Source of the DNA: Arcobacter sp. | GTDB taxonomy: Bacteria > Campylobacterota > Campylobacteria > Campylobacterales > Arcobacteraceae | NCBI GenBank assembly: GCA_002869565.1 | Contig: PKUJ01000002.1 | Span: forward strand, 169,125-233,124 | Direction: 5' to 3' | DNA length: 64,000 nt | Shown here: positions 54,173 through 63,280 of the stretch, one piece after another | How positions within the stretch are numbered: position 1 is the first letter of the stretch | Layout: each line of letters starts with the position of its first letter | Program-made: the position numbers and the translations under genes | The notes under the pieces: model-generated | Databases searched by the model: none | The model's input: only the letters and a program-made list of their open reading frames with translations | What the model was told of the DNA's origin: nothing

Positions 54173-56167
54173 TTGAAAAGAGTTTTATTAATTTCTATTC
54201 TATTTTTTTATACTATCAATTTATTAGCAAAAGAAGATATTATTGATTCCCAGCCTGAAATTTTATTTAAATATGATAAATTAAAAAAAAATCAAGAAAA
54301 TTTTAGACTACAAGTAGAATTTAATAAAGCTATTTTACTTTTGGAAAAAGGTGAATATCAAAAAGCTATTAAAATATTAAAAGAAACATCTTCAATATTA
54401 AAAATACCATCATTTTTAAATATTGGTATTGCTTATTATAAATTGAATCAAATAGAAAATGCAATTTTATATCTTAAAAATATTTATGATTATAAAGAGA
54501 GTGCATTTTCAAATACTTATTCATATATCTCAGCATCTTTTTATCTTTATCAAATTAAAAAAGAGAGAGTTTATTTAGAAACAATTATTGATATCACAAA
54601 AAAAAATAAAAATTTGTCTGAACATTCAAAAAGAATGATAGTCGATACTTATGTAATATTAAAAGACTATGATAAAGCATTAAATGTTTTAAATACAATG
54701 GAATTTAAAATGGAATTGAAAAAAGCAATGCTTTATTTCAAATTGAAAGATTATATAAATGCTGAAAAATCATTAGAAAAGGCACAATCAAATACATTAA
54801 ATCAAGAGACTATAAATTTAATATTATGGCTAAAAATTTTTAGAGATTTAAAATCAAATGAATTAGATAAATTAAAAGACCATATTGAAGAGTTAAATTT
54901 GGTAAAAGAAGATTTTAATTTAAATCAAACATATCCACTTCAAATATTTTTTAATAAATATAAATATACTTCATCAGAATATTTAAAATTTGTCACCAAG
55001 TTTAATATGGATCGAAAAATTGATTTTGTATTTTATTTTGCACCATTTATTTTTTCAGATAATGAAGAAATCTTATATGATTCATCAAAAGGTTTTATTT
55101 TTAAAGATAAACAAAATGTAAAAAGCCTACAAGAGATGGTAGCATATAATTCAAAATTTATTGATATAATTCAAGATGATCCTATTATAAGAGTTACAAA
55201 ACTAAAAGCTTATATTAAAGAAGATTCAAATTCATATGTATATTATAATTTAGCTCTTTGTTATGCACAAATAAATGATTTTCATAATGCTTATAAGTAT
55301 TTTTCTAAAGCATATAAACTGAATCCAGGAAATAAACTTTACGCTGTTATGACTTTGGTTAGTGGAAAAAAAATAAAAGAAACAATTAAAGATTTGGAAT
55401 ATATCGAAGCCAATATTAAATCAAAAAATGGAATGTATAATTATTTTGGACAGACAATTTACAAGATTTTATTAAATTCTTCAATAGTAATTGAAGATAA
55501 ACCTTTGTCTTATAAGAATACTGTTTTTTATAATGCTTTAGATTATCTAGTTAAATTATCAGATGATAAAATTGATTTAATGCATCCTTTATTTATAGAA
55601 AATTACAAAGATCCTCTTGTTTATTTGATGAAATCAACTATAAGAAGAAAAGGTGAAAATGATTATAGTTATTTTTCTAGATTGCAAGATAATATGCCTT
55701 TAAGTATAAATAATAATTTTTTAGAAGGTCCTCTTATTGTTACTCAATTTTATATAGATTTATTAAAAGGAATAGGGCTTTTTTATAAAGCAGATTTTAA
55801 TTTAAATGGAAAGCAAAGCCCTTCATATTTAAGAACAAAAGCATTGAGGGCTTTGCACGATCATAAACCTAATGAAACTATTAAAATTTTGGAAAAATTA
55901 CAAAGAAAATACAAACTTGAAGATAAATATACTATGTATTTGATTGTTGCAGCTTTACTAGAATCTGGCAAATATAATGAAGCTTCTATTCAAATTTCAT
56001 TGATCAAAGGAATATTAAATGATTCTGGAGCAGATTTTTTAACTGGTGTACAACTTATTCAAGAACTAAAACTTAGTAGTGCTTCTCAATATTTTCCTGA
56101 ACCTTATTTAGATTCGTTGATAGATTTTAGATTAATAAATTTTGACAAACTTTTAGAATCATTATAA
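54173..56167 (+). CDS. Periplasmic TPR-repeat protein, possibly PflA-like motor scaffold
   Basis: The 664-residue protein has a signal peptide (about 1-19, ending LLA) and several TPR-like helix pairs, such as FLNIGIAYYKLNQIENAILYL, TYVILKDYDKALNVL, KLKDYINAEKSLEKA and VYYNLALCYAQINDFHNAYKYF. In Campylobacter the periplasmic TPR protein PflA forms spokes around the motor. This gene's location inside the flagellar cluster suggests a similar role, but I see no diagnostic motif. Start TTG. Confidence 0.72.
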   Translation: MKRVLLISILFFYTINLLAKEDIIDSQPEILFKYDKLKKNQENFRLQVEFNKAILLLEKGEYQKAIKILKETSSILKIPSFLNIGIAYYKLNQIENAILYLKNIYDYKESAFSNTYSYISASFYLYQIKKERVYLETIIDITKKNKNLSEHSKRMIVDTYVILKDYDKALNVLNTMEFKMELKKAMLYFKLKDYINAEKSLEKAQSNTLNQETINLILWLKIFRDLKSNELDKLKDHIEELNLVKEDFNLNQTYPLQIFFNKYKYTSSEYLKFVTKFNMDRKIDFVFYFAPFIFSDNEEILYDSSKGFIFKDKQNVKSLQEMVAYNSKFIDIIQDDPIIRVTKLKAYIKEDSNSYVYYNLALCYAQINDFHNAYKYFSKAYKLNPGNKLYAVMTLVSGKKIKETIKDLEYIEANIKSKNGMYNYFGQTIYKILLNSSIVIEDKPLSYKNTVFYNALDYLVKLSDDKIDLMHPLFIENYKDPLVYLMKSTIRRKGENDYSYFSRLQDNMPLSINNNFLEGPLIVTQFYIDLLKGIGLFYKADFNLNGKQSPSYLRTKALRALHDHKPNETIKILEKLQRKYKLEDKYTMYLIVAALLESGKYNEASIQISLIKGILNDSGADFLTGVQLIQELKLSSASQYFPEPYLDSLIDFRLINFDKLLESL

Positions 56168-56227
56168 ACACAATTATAATTTTTACTGTTTTTTTAATAA
56201 TAACAATTTAATTTAATCTTTTTTTGA

Positions 56228-56233
56228 TATAAT
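56228..56233 (+). promoter_or_regulatory. Probable -10 box for the flaG-like gene
   Basis: TATAAT in TTTGATATAATATC lies 34 bases before the ATG, with AAAAGGAG as a strong ribosome binding site. Confidence 0.5.
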
Positions 56234-56266
56234 ATCTGTAAGTCTATACTTTTAAAAGGAGATCTT

Positions 56267-56584
56267 ATGGAAATAGGTAGAGTAACAAATATCGATAATG
56301 CGCAAGCTAATCATGTTGAGAAAATCAAATCTGTAAATGAGGTTGACGATAAACACAAGATAGTCCAAGATGAACAGTATAAAAAAGTTCAAGGTACTAT
56401 CCAAGACATTGAATCTAATGAAGTGATTTTAGATAATGTTAGATTTGGTTATAATAAAAGTTCAAAAGATTTTTTTGTAAAAGTTACAAGAGGTGATGCT
56501 GAATACAAATATCCTACAGAAGATATGATGAGAGTTAAAGCACAAATTCTTAGTGATTTAGAAAAAATGTCACAAAAAGATTAA
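56267..56584 (+). CDS. FlaG-like flagellar protein
   Basis: The 105-residue protein has a divergent N-terminus and a C-terminal VRFGYNKSSKDFFVKVTRGDAEYKYPTEDMMRV segment, which has the length and pattern of FlaG (a strand, a short VxVxD-like strand, then a PxEEMxRL-like helix). FlaG proteins affect filament length. The match is weak and the call rests partly on context, between the TPR gene and fliY. Confidence 0.6.
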   Translation: MEIGRVTNIDNAQANHVEKIKSVNEVDDKHKIVQDEQYKKVQGTIQDIESNEVILDNVRFGYNKSSKDFFVKVTRGDAEYKYPTEDMMRVKAQILSDLEKMSQKD

Positions 56585-56612
56585 TAAATTAATATCACAA
56601 AAAGGTTAGTTC

Positions 56613-57518
56613 TTGGCATCTGATTTATCAAGTTTCTTAAAAGATGAATTGGCTAATACATTAGTACAGTTACTTTCAAAGAGTGTTTCAATAGACTCAA
56701 TAACTGAGCTTAATGTAGATAGTCTAGATGATTCTCAATGTATAGATGTTTCTGTAAAATTTGATTTTGCTAATATATCTTCAACTTGGAATTTTTATGT
56801 TCCTACAATTACAGCTACTAAGTTTGAGTATTTTATGCTTGGGGGTATGGGTGATTTAAAAGAACATATCGATGATGAAATTGCAGATGCGGTTAATGAA
56901 ATAATATCAAATATTTGTGGAAGCTTATGTACTTCAGTAAATGCACAGGGCTTTAAAGATGTTTCTTCAATTAAATATGAAGTTTTAGGCTCTAATATAA
57001 AAGATTGCAAAGAAGTTGAATCTGTTCAAAGAAAATACCTTTTTGACTTGACATTAGATAAAGAAAAATTACCATTATATTTGGCTTTTGATGAAAATAT
57101 AGTTCCTTATTTATCTCAGATAACTGGTATTAGTGATTCTACACTTGGCTCTGATTCTACTTTTATAGAACAAGATTCTCTAAATAATAATTCTTCAAAT
57201 TCTAAAAATGCTCCACAAACTATTGGAATAAGTTCTTTATTGTCAGATGAATCGGCTCAAAATTTACAACTTTTATTTGATATTAAATTGAAATTGAGTG
57301 TTAGATTAGGAACAAAAAACTTTTTGTTAAAAGATATTTTAAGATGGGATATTGGAGAAATTATTGAACTTGAACAAATGGTTAATGAGCCCTTAGAAAT
57401 TTTAATTAATGGTATTAAAATTGGAGAAGGAGAGGCTGTTATTGTTGAAGGAAAATTTGGATTAAAAGTAAAAAATATTGGTACAAGTAGTTCTCGACTT
57501 GGCCAAATAGGATTATAA
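56613..57518 (+). CDS. fliY: FliY-type C-ring protein
   Basis: The 301-residue protein has an N-terminal CheC/FliM-like part (about 1-170) and a C-terminal SpoA domain (about 220-295) with KLSVRLGTKNFLLKDIL and a GEIIELEQMVNEPLEILING-type segment. This is FliY, the CheC plus FliN fusion used in Campylobacterota and Firmicutes. Start is TTG (MASDLSSF). It is 3 bases before motA. No fliM gene is in the window. Confidence 0.88.
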   Translation: MASDLSSFLKDELANTLVQLLSKSVSIDSITELNVDSLDDSQCIDVSVKFDFANISSTWNFYVPTITATKFEYFMLGGMGDLKEHIDDEIADAVNEIISNICGSLCTSVNAQGFKDVSSIKYEVLGSNIKDCKEVESVQRKYLFDLTLDKEKLPLYLAFDENIVPYLSQITGISDSTLGSDSTFIEQDSLNNNSSNSKNAPQTIGISSLLSDESAQNLQLLFDIKLKLSVRLGTKNFLLKDILRWDIGEIIELEQMVNEPLEILINGIKIGEGEAVIVEGKFGLKVKNIGTSSSRLGQIGL

Positions 57519-57521
57519 AAA

Positions 57522-58277
57522 ATGGATAAAAGTAGCGCGGCTGGTTTAGGAGCAGGTTGGGCACTTGTAGCCTTAGCAATTCTTCTAGGAGGAGTTGGTT
57601 TTGGTCCATATATTGATATCCCCTCTGTAATAATTGTTATTGGAGGAACTATTGCAGTTACTGCTGGGCAATTTGAATCATCTGATTTAAAAAGAATCAC
57701 TCCTGCACTTAAAGTTGCATTTAATGAAGTTAAAATTGAATCATTACCTGAAGTCGTAGAAAAAATTACTTTTTATGCTACAGAGATAAAAAAACATGGA
57801 GTAATGCATATTGAACAAAAAGTTTTGCAAGAAGATAATCCTTTTTTTAAAGAAGCTTTTCAACTTTTAGTTGATGGAACTAAAGCTGAGACCCTTGCCC
57901 CTTTGTTAGAAACAAAACTTGAATATATGGATAAACGTCACAGTATAATGATCTCCTTGTTTGGAAATGTTGGTGGAACAGCTGGTGCTATGGGTATGAT
58001 TGGTACTCTTGTAGGTCTAGTTGCCATGCTTGCAAATCTTTCTGATCCAGCAGCTGTTGGACCTGCCATGGCAGTTGCATTATTAACAACTATGTATGGA
58101 GCACTTATTGGTACTTTATTTGCTGGTATTATTGAGAGTAAACTTGACCAAAAACATAAAAAAGAAGTAAATACTTGTGAAGTTATTATAAAAGGAGCTT
58201 CAATGATTGCAGCCGAAGAGTCAATCGGTAATATAAAAATGCAGCTAAATTCAATTTTAGTAGAAATTGAAGAGTAG
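57522..58277 (+). CDS. motA: Flagellar stator protein MotA
   Basis: The 251-residue protein has four membrane segments and the conserved GGTIAVTAGQF, GNVGGTAGAMGMIGTLVGLV and PAMAVALLTTMYGALIGT segments of MotA/PomA. The order and length are typical. With MotB it conducts protons (or sodium) to drive rotation. motB follows after 9 bases. Confidence 0.95.
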   Translation: MDKSSAAGLGAGWALVALAILLGGVGFGPYIDIPSVIIVIGGTIAVTAGQFESSDLKRITPALKVAFNEVKIESLPEVVEKITFYATEIKKHGVMHIEQKVLQEDNPFFKEAFQLLVDGTKAETLAPLLETKLEYMDKRHSIMISLFGNVGGTAGAMGMIGTLVGLVAMLANLSDPAAVGPAMAVALLTTMYGALIGTLFAGIIESKLDQKHKKEVNTCEVIIKGASMIAAEESIGNIKMQLNSILVEIEE

Positions 58278-58286
58278 AACTTTTTT

Positions 58287-59066
58287 ATGGGAAAAGAAAA
58301 ATGTCCAGAGTGTCCTAAATGTCTTCCAGGTTGGCTAGTACAATTTGGTGATTTAATGTCACTTCTTTTAACATTCTTTATTCTACTTTTATCAATGGCA
58401 GTTATGGATAAAAAGAAAGTTGAAGAGTATTTTGATGTTATGAAAAAGGCAATGGGATTTATTGATGCTTCTACTGATGTAGAAAAACAATCAGATTCTT
58501 ATTCTACAAAAAATAGTAGTTCTCAAGCAGATGATAGTGATGCAACTTCAACAGAAGAAGCAATTGCTGAGACTACACAAGAAGTTGCAGAATTGGTTAA
58601 TCAAATGAATGATGTTACAAAGGATGAAACGGAGGAAATTCAATTAGAGAAAAGTAAAAATTCATTTACCTTGGATATCCCTTCAACAATTATGTTTGAA
58701 GAAGGTGAATATGAATTATCTAAAAGTAACTCAAAGAGATTTATAGCGAAAATAGCTAGGGTTATTAGAACAATGCCACAATCTTTTAATATTGAAATAA
58801 TAGGACATACTTCAGTAAATAATTTTACTAGTGAAACTATTCCAAGAGATAATTGGGATCTTTCAGCATTAAGATCTATTTCTGTTGTAAAAGAGTTAAT
58901 AAAAAACAGAATTGCACCAAGTTCACTAAAGGTTGCAGGATATTCATCATATCATCCAAAAAGTGAGATGGCAGCAGATAATAGAAGAGTTGAAATGAGA
59001 TTTTTTGCAGATAATAATCAAGAAGATATTCTAAGTGAAGAAAGCTTTTTTGATAGATTGGAGTAA
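58287..59066 (+). CDS. motB: Flagellar stator protein MotB
   Basis: The 259-residue protein has a short N-terminal cytoplasmic part, the membrane segment with the ion-binding Asp in FGDLMSLLLTFFILLLS (Asp near residue 24), an acidic linker and a C-terminal OmpA-like peptidoglycan-binding domain (about 130-250) with FNIEIIGHTS and DNRRVEMRF. A cysteine cluster CPECPKCLP precedes the membrane segment, which is common in Campylobacterota MotB. It is 2 bases before the flgJ-like gene. Confidence 0.95.
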   Translation: MGKEKCPECPKCLPGWLVQFGDLMSLLLTFFILLLSMAVMDKKKVEEYFDVMKKAMGFIDASTDVEKQSDSYSTKNSSSQADDSDATSTEEAIAETTQEVAELVNQMNDVTKDETEEIQLEKSKNSFTLDIPSTIMFEEGEYELSKSNSKRFIAKIARVIRTMPQSFNIEIIGHTSVNNFTSETIPRDNWDLSALRSISVVKELIKNRIAPSSLKVAGYSSYHPKSEMAADNRRVEMRFFADNNQEDILSEESFFDRLE

Positions 59067-59068
59067 TA

Positions 59069-59371
59069 ATGGAAATAAATACAAACTTTGTAGATATAAA
59101 TAATATTAAGTCTAATCCTATAAAGAATTATAAAGACTTAAATACTTCTAAATTAGAAGATGATACTTTGAGAAAAGTAACTAATGATTTTGAATCTTTT
59201 TTCACTCAGCAGTTACTTGATATTTCTTTAAAGTCAACAAAAATAGCAGGAGAAGGTAGCGGTTCTGATATAATTAAGGGTATGTATACAGAAGCTTTAT
59301 CTAGGGAGTCAACAGGAACTATTGGTATAAGTGATATGCTTTATAACTTTTTAACAGAACGTAAAAAATAA
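59069..59371 (+). CDS. FlgJ-like rod-binding protein
   Basis: The 100-residue protein contains only the rod-binding part of FlgJ: VTNDFESFFTQQLLDISLKS and a MYTEALSRESTGTIGISDML segment. The muramidase domain of enterobacterial FlgJ is absent, as in other Campylobacterota. It probably caps the growing rod. Good context between motB and the flgN-like gene. Confidence 0.85.
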   Translation: MEINTNFVDINNIKSNPIKNYKDLNTSKLEDDTLRKVTNDFESFFTQQLLDISLKSTKIAGEGSGSDIIKGMYTEALSRESTGTIGISDMLYNFLTERKK

Positions 59372-59384
59372 AAAAGAGTAAACT

Positions 59385-59762
59385 ATGATTGAAACAATTG
59401 TAAATGATATGACCGATTTAGTAAACAAAATGCAAAATTATATTAAACAAGACATTGAAGATATTAAAAAAGCAAAGCATGAAGAACTGCTAAATCGAAA
59501 TGATGAAAAACAGTTTATGATTGAAAAGATTGCTTTATATAAACAACAATTAAATCAAGAGATAGTAAATCAAATGCAAAATGGAGTTGATGTAAATATT
59601 TACAGAGAAAAAGTTGATAATTTAGAAAATGAACTTAGAGTTCTTTTTGAATTAAATAGAAAGCTTGCTCTAATAGTACAACCAATTCAGCAAATGTATA
59701 AAGATATTGTTGATGATATAACTGAAAAAAATGGAGGAAGTTTCTTTCATGTTAAGGCATAA
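59385..59762 (+). CDS. FlgN-like export chaperone
   Basis: The 125-residue protein is almost all helical with heptad-like repeats and has the size of FlgN chaperones that hold hook-filament junction proteins FlgK and FlgL. Sequence identity is always low in this family and no single motif is diagnostic. The call rests on length, helicity and location behind the flgJ-like gene. Its 3' end overlaps the flgA-like gene. Confidence 0.55.
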   Translation: MIETIVNDMTDLVNKMQNYIKQDIEDIKKAKHEELLNRNDEKQFMIEKIALYKQQLNQEIVNQMQNGVDVNIYREKVDNLENELRVLFELNRKLALIVQPIQQMYKDIVDDITEKNGGSFFHVKA

Positions 59763-60147
59763 AAGTCTTTTTTTATTTTTTTTATTTTTTCAAAATTTGC
59801 ATTCATTTGAGGTTATTAAAACAAATGTAAATATAAACTATAAAGAAATTATTAATATAAAAAAACTTTCATCAGCAAATGTATTAAGTGTAAAAAAATT
59901 TTGTATTCCTATTAGAATAAAAGATCTTGAAAATAAAAAATATGTAGCTAAACGGTATTTAAAAAAAGGCACAGTTCTTTGTACTAAAGATATCGAATCT
60001 TATGAAAAAAAATCTGTATTATTTGATTTTGGTGTGATTGAAATTGAAAAACAGGGAAAAATAATTTTTGAAAATGATGAATATATTAGGATAAAAAGAG
60101 TAGATGGGACTATTGAAAAAATTTATAAAGACGGAAGATTACAATGA
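59749..60147 (+). CDS. Short FlgA-like secreted protein
   Basis: The 132-residue protein has a signal peptide (about 1-20) and a C-terminal part resembling the SAF domain of FlgA and related P-ring assembly proteins: YVAKRYLKKGTVLCTKDI and a VDGTIEKIYKDG ending. It is about half the usual FlgA length, so it may be a domain variant. The ATG at 59749 was chosen because GGAGG lies 11 bases upstream. An in-frame ATG at 59731 overlaps that site. It overlaps flhF by 4 bases. Confidence 0.6.
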   Translation: MLRHKSLFLFFLFFQNLHSFEVIKTNVNINYKEIINIKKLSSANVLSVKKFCIPIRIKDLENKKYVAKRYLKKGTVLCTKDIESYEKKSVLFDFGVIEIEKQGKIIFENDEYIRIKRVDGTIEKIYKDGRLQ

Positions 60148-61289
60148 ATATGCTCTCTTTTTTAGGTGAAACTCCTACTATTGCATTAAGAAATGCTCAA
60201 GAAGAGTGTGGAGAAGATGCAATCGTTATTTCAACAAAAAAGATTTCTAGTGCGAGTGATGGAAATAAAGACATGTATGAGATTATTGTTGCTCTTGAAG
60301 ATGATGAAAAAGAGATAAAACATGTCAAAAAAATTCTTCCTACTGTAACACAGCAGAGAATTGAATCTGGTGCTAAATTTTATGATTTTAGAGAAGAAAT
60401 CCTTAAAATGCAAGATGCAATTATGCAAGTACAAAAAACATTATGGGACCCTAAAAGTCAGCTTTATGATTTAACAATTCCTCCTGAATTTATAGATATA
60501 TATAATCTTTTTGAACAAAATGGATTTGATCAAGAAATGACATATACAATTATGAAAAAGACTATTAAACAGTTGCCTGTTGCATTAAAATCAAATCCAA
60601 AAAAAGTTAATGATTTTTTTAAACTTGTATTGCGAAGAGTTATTCCAATTAAACAAGAAATACCTTTAAGAAAACATCAGCGGAAAATAATTATGATGGT
60701 TGGACCAACCGGAGTAGGAAAGACTACTACTATTGCAAAGTTAGCAGCTAGATATGCTTATAAACTAGGACAAAACTATAAAGTAGGAATTGTTACTTTA
60801 GATTCATTTAGAGTTGGTGCAATTGAACAACTTCAAGCTTATACAAATATCATGAGACTTCCTTTAGAAGTTGTGAAAAAGCCTGAGGACTTAGTTGAAG
60901 CATTACTAAGGTTAAAAGATTGTAACTATATTTTTATTGATACAGCTGGATCTTCACAACATGATGTTGATAAAATTGAGATAATTAATGAATATCAAAA
61001 AAGAGTAGATGAACTTCCTATTGAAAAAGTTTTAGTTTTACCTGCAAATGTTAAACATAGTGATTTAATTGATATTTATACTAATTATTCAAGGTTAAAT
61101 ATAGATTACCTAACTTTTACGAAACTTGATGAGACAAAAAGTTTTGGAAATTTAATCTCTTTTTCACATAAGACCAAAAAATCAATAACTTATTTTTCAA
61201 TTGGTCAAAATGTTCCTGATGATTTAATTGTCTCTGATTCAAGCTTTTTAATTGATTGTTTCATGAATAATTCGTGTGTTAGGAGATAA
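60144..61289 (+). CDS. flhF: Flagellar SRP-type GTPase FlhF
   Basis: The 381-residue protein has an N-terminal basic/variable part and the SRP GTPase NG domain with VGPTGVGKTTTIAKLA, LDSFRVGAIEQLQAY, FIDTAGSSQHD and TKLDETKSFGN. It sets the place and number of polar flagella with FlhG. It overlaps the flgA-like gene and precedes flhG by 3 bases, the usual pairing. Confidence 0.95.
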   Translation: MNMLSFLGETPTIALRNAQEECGEDAIVISTKKISSASDGNKDMYEIIVALEDDEKEIKHVKKILPTVTQQRIESGAKFYDFREEILKMQDAIMQVQKTLWDPKSQLYDLTIPPEFIDIYNLFEQNGFDQEMTYTIMKKTIKQLPVALKSNPKKVNDFFKLVLRRVIPIKQEIPLRKHQRKIIMMVGPTGVGKTTTIAKLAARYAYKLGQNYKVGIVTLDSFRVGAIEQLQAYTNIMRLPLEVVKKPEDLVEALLRLKDCNYIFIDTAGSSQHDVDKIEIINEYQKRVDELPIEKVLVLPANVKHSDLIDIYTNYSRLNIDYLTFTKLDETKSFGNLISFSHKTKKSITYFSIGQNVPDDLIVSDSSFLIDCFMNNSCVRR

Positions 61290-61292
61290 TAG

Positions 61293-62108
61293 TTGTTTAA
61301 TATGATTTCCTCACAAGCTAGTAAATTAATAAATTTAACAAAACCTACTAATAAACCTTCAAAAACAAAAATTATTACTATTACCTCTGGAAAAGGTGGA
61401 GTAGGAAAATCAACTTTTACTGCTAATATTTCATATTTATTGGGTAAAAGAGGTTTTAAAATTGCTGTTGTGGATGCAGATATTGGTCTAGCAAATATGC
61501 AGGTATTATTTGATATAAAGCCAAAACTCACACTATTTTATTATATAGAAGGTAGAAACACTATAAATGAAGTTACTAGTAGTACAAGTTTTAATAATGT
61601 TTCTCTTATTGCAGGTAAAAGTGGATATCAATACACTAGTATTAAAAATTCTCTTGTTTTAAGTAGAATAATTGAAGATATTAAAGAACTTAATATCTAT
61701 GATATTGTTTTAATTGATACAGGCGCTGGGTTAAATGAATATGTTCAAGAATTTTTAACTGTTTCTAGTAATGTACTAGCATTAACAACTACGGATCCTT
61801 CTGCTTTAACTGATGTTTATGCATTAATGAAGATGTTATCTATGGATGAAAAAAAGTTAATGTTATGCTTTAATCATACAAGAAATTATCAAATTGGGGA
61901 GACAATCGCCAATTCTTTACTAAATTTAGCTAAAAAAAATAGATTAAATCCTAATTTTATGGTAAAATATATAGGTAATGTTTCGACATCTGCAAATGTT
62001 TCTACCACTTCAAGGCTAAGAAAATTGTTTGCACATGAATTTGCAAATGATGAAATCACAAAACAATTGCAAAGGGTTATTGACACATTACTTAACGATA
62101 TTAAGTAA
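61293..62108 (+). CDS. flhG: Flagellar number regulator FlhG (MinD-like ATPase)
   Basis: The 271-residue protein has the deviant Walker A TSGKGGVGKST, VDADIGLANMQ and IDTGAGLNEYV motifs of the MinD/ParA family and lies directly behind flhF. It limits flagellar number. TTG at 61293 is preferred (AGGAG 7 bases upstream) and ATG at 61302 is the alternative. In Campylobacter and Helicobacter fliA and fliM follow flhG, but here they do not. Confidence 0.93.
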   Translation: MFNMISSQASKLINLTKPTNKPSKTKIITITSGKGGVGKSTFTANISYLLGKRGFKIAVVDADIGLANMQVLFDIKPKLTLFYYIEGRNTINEVTSSTSFNNVSLIAGKSGYQYTSIKNSLVLSRIIEDIKELNIYDIVLIDTGAGLNEYVQEFLTVSSNVLALTTTDPSALTDVYALMKMLSMDEKKLMLCFNHTRNYQIGETIANSLLNLAKKNRLNPNFMVKYIGNVSTSANVSTTSRLRKLFAHEFANDEITKQLQRVIDTLLNDIK

Positions 62109-62164
62109 GGTTTGTTTGTGTATGCATTGGCATTTAACATTTTTTTATCTAACATAGGGATAAT

Positions 62165-62488
62165 ATGGTAGTCGAAAATTTTTCACAGAGTGTGATAAAT
62201 AGTGGTATCTTTAGATTATATATTGCCACTGGTTTTTTTGCTACACTGATATTTTTTGTAATTAATGCAGATTTATATACACCCCTTGAAATGATATTTG
62301 GAATTATAGGAGTTACTGTAATTTTAAAAGGTGTCTCAAATATGATGCTCTCACTAATAATTTTACTTTTTAATCTAGATAGCAAACGTGAAGAATTAAA
62401 TTTTAAATATAATGAAGAAAAAATAAATGAAATGATGGCAGAACTAGGTGTTCAAGAGGCACAAAAAGTTGGAAGCCGAATAAATTAA
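62165..62488 (+). CDS. Small protein with two membrane segments
   Basis: The 107-residue protein has two hydrophobic segments (about 15-35 and 42-70) and a charged C-terminal tail. No family is recognised. It sits between flhG and fliE with an AGGGA ribosome binding site, so a link to flagellar placement or membrane organisation is possible but unproven. Confidence 0.65.
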   Translation: MVVENFSQSVINSGIFRLYIATGFFATLIFFVINADLYTPLEMIFGIIGVTVILKGVSNMMLSLIILLFNLDSKREELNFKYNEEKINEMMAELGVQEAQKVGSRIN

Positions 62489-62509
62489 CTTAAGAATTAA
62501 GGAAAATAA

Positions 62510-62806
62510 ATGAATATTTCATCAATTACTGATTCAATTGGTTCAATTACCAGTAAGCAAAATCCTCAGTCAACTAAAGTTGATAATACAACATTTGAAA
62601 GTATGTTAAAAGATGCTGTTTCAGAAGTTAATAAAACTCAAGTTGATGGGTATAACGCGATGGAAGGTATTGCAACAGGAAATGTTAAAAATCTTCAAGA
62701 AGCGGTACAAAAGATTGAAGAAGCTGAACTCTCTTTGAAACTTGCATTAGAAGTTAAAAATAAAGCTGTAAATGCATACAAAGAAGTTATGAGAATGCAA
62801 GTATAG
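62510..62806 (+). CDS. fliE: Flagellar hook-basal body protein FliE
   Basis: The 98-residue protein has the FliE C-terminal pattern VQKIEEAELSLKLALEVKNKAVNAYKEVMRMQV (ending shown in part) that joins the MS ring to the rod. Length is normal. It lies 15 bases before flgC, the conserved pairing, but far from flgB. Confidence 0.93.
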   Translation: MNISSITDSIGSITSKQNPQSTKVDNTTFESMLKDAVSEVNKTQVDGYNAMEGIATGNVKNLQEAVQKIEEAELSLKLALEVKNKAVNAYKEVMRMQV

Positions 62807-62821
62807 GTATAGGAGAATAAC

Positions 62822-63277
62822 ATGGGTTTTTTTGATGGTTACAATATAGCAGTTTCAGGAATGTCAGCACAAAGAACACGGATTAATGTTGTAAGTGCAA
62901 ATATCGCAAATGCCAAGACTACACATACGCAGGATGGTGGACCATATAAAAAACAAAATGTTGTATTTGAAGATGTCCTTTTACAAGAGAGTCAAAAAAC
63001 AAACAATAATACTAACGAATTAAATAAAAACTCTGATATTTCTTTAAGGGGAGTGGGAGTAAAATCTATAGTAGAAAATGATGCAAAACCTGTTATGAGA
63101 TATGAACCATCTCATCCAGATGCGAATGAAGATGGTTATGTTGCCTATCCTGATATAAATCCAGTAGTTGAAATGGTGGATTTAATTGAAGCGATGCGTT
63201 CATATGAAGCTAATGTTGCTACTTTCAATACTCATAAGAATATTGATAATAAAACATTGGATATCTTAAAGGCTTAG
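62822..63277 (+). CDS. flgC: Flagellar basal-body rod protein FlgC
   Basis: The 151-residue protein has AVSGMSAQRTRINVVSANIA, the GPYKKQNVVFED segment, and a C-terminal DLIEAMRSYEANVATFNTHKN, diagnostic of FlgC of the proximal rod. It is followed after 3 bases by the fliK-like gene. Confidence 0.95.
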   Translation: MGFFDGYNIAVSGMSAQRTRINVVSANIANAKTTHTQDGGPYKKQNVVFEDVLLQESQKTNNNTNELNKNSDISLRGVGVKSIVENDAKPVMRYEPSHPDANEDGYVAYPDINPVVEMVDLIEAMRSYEANVATFNTHKNIDNKTLDILKA

Positions 63278-63280
63278 TTT

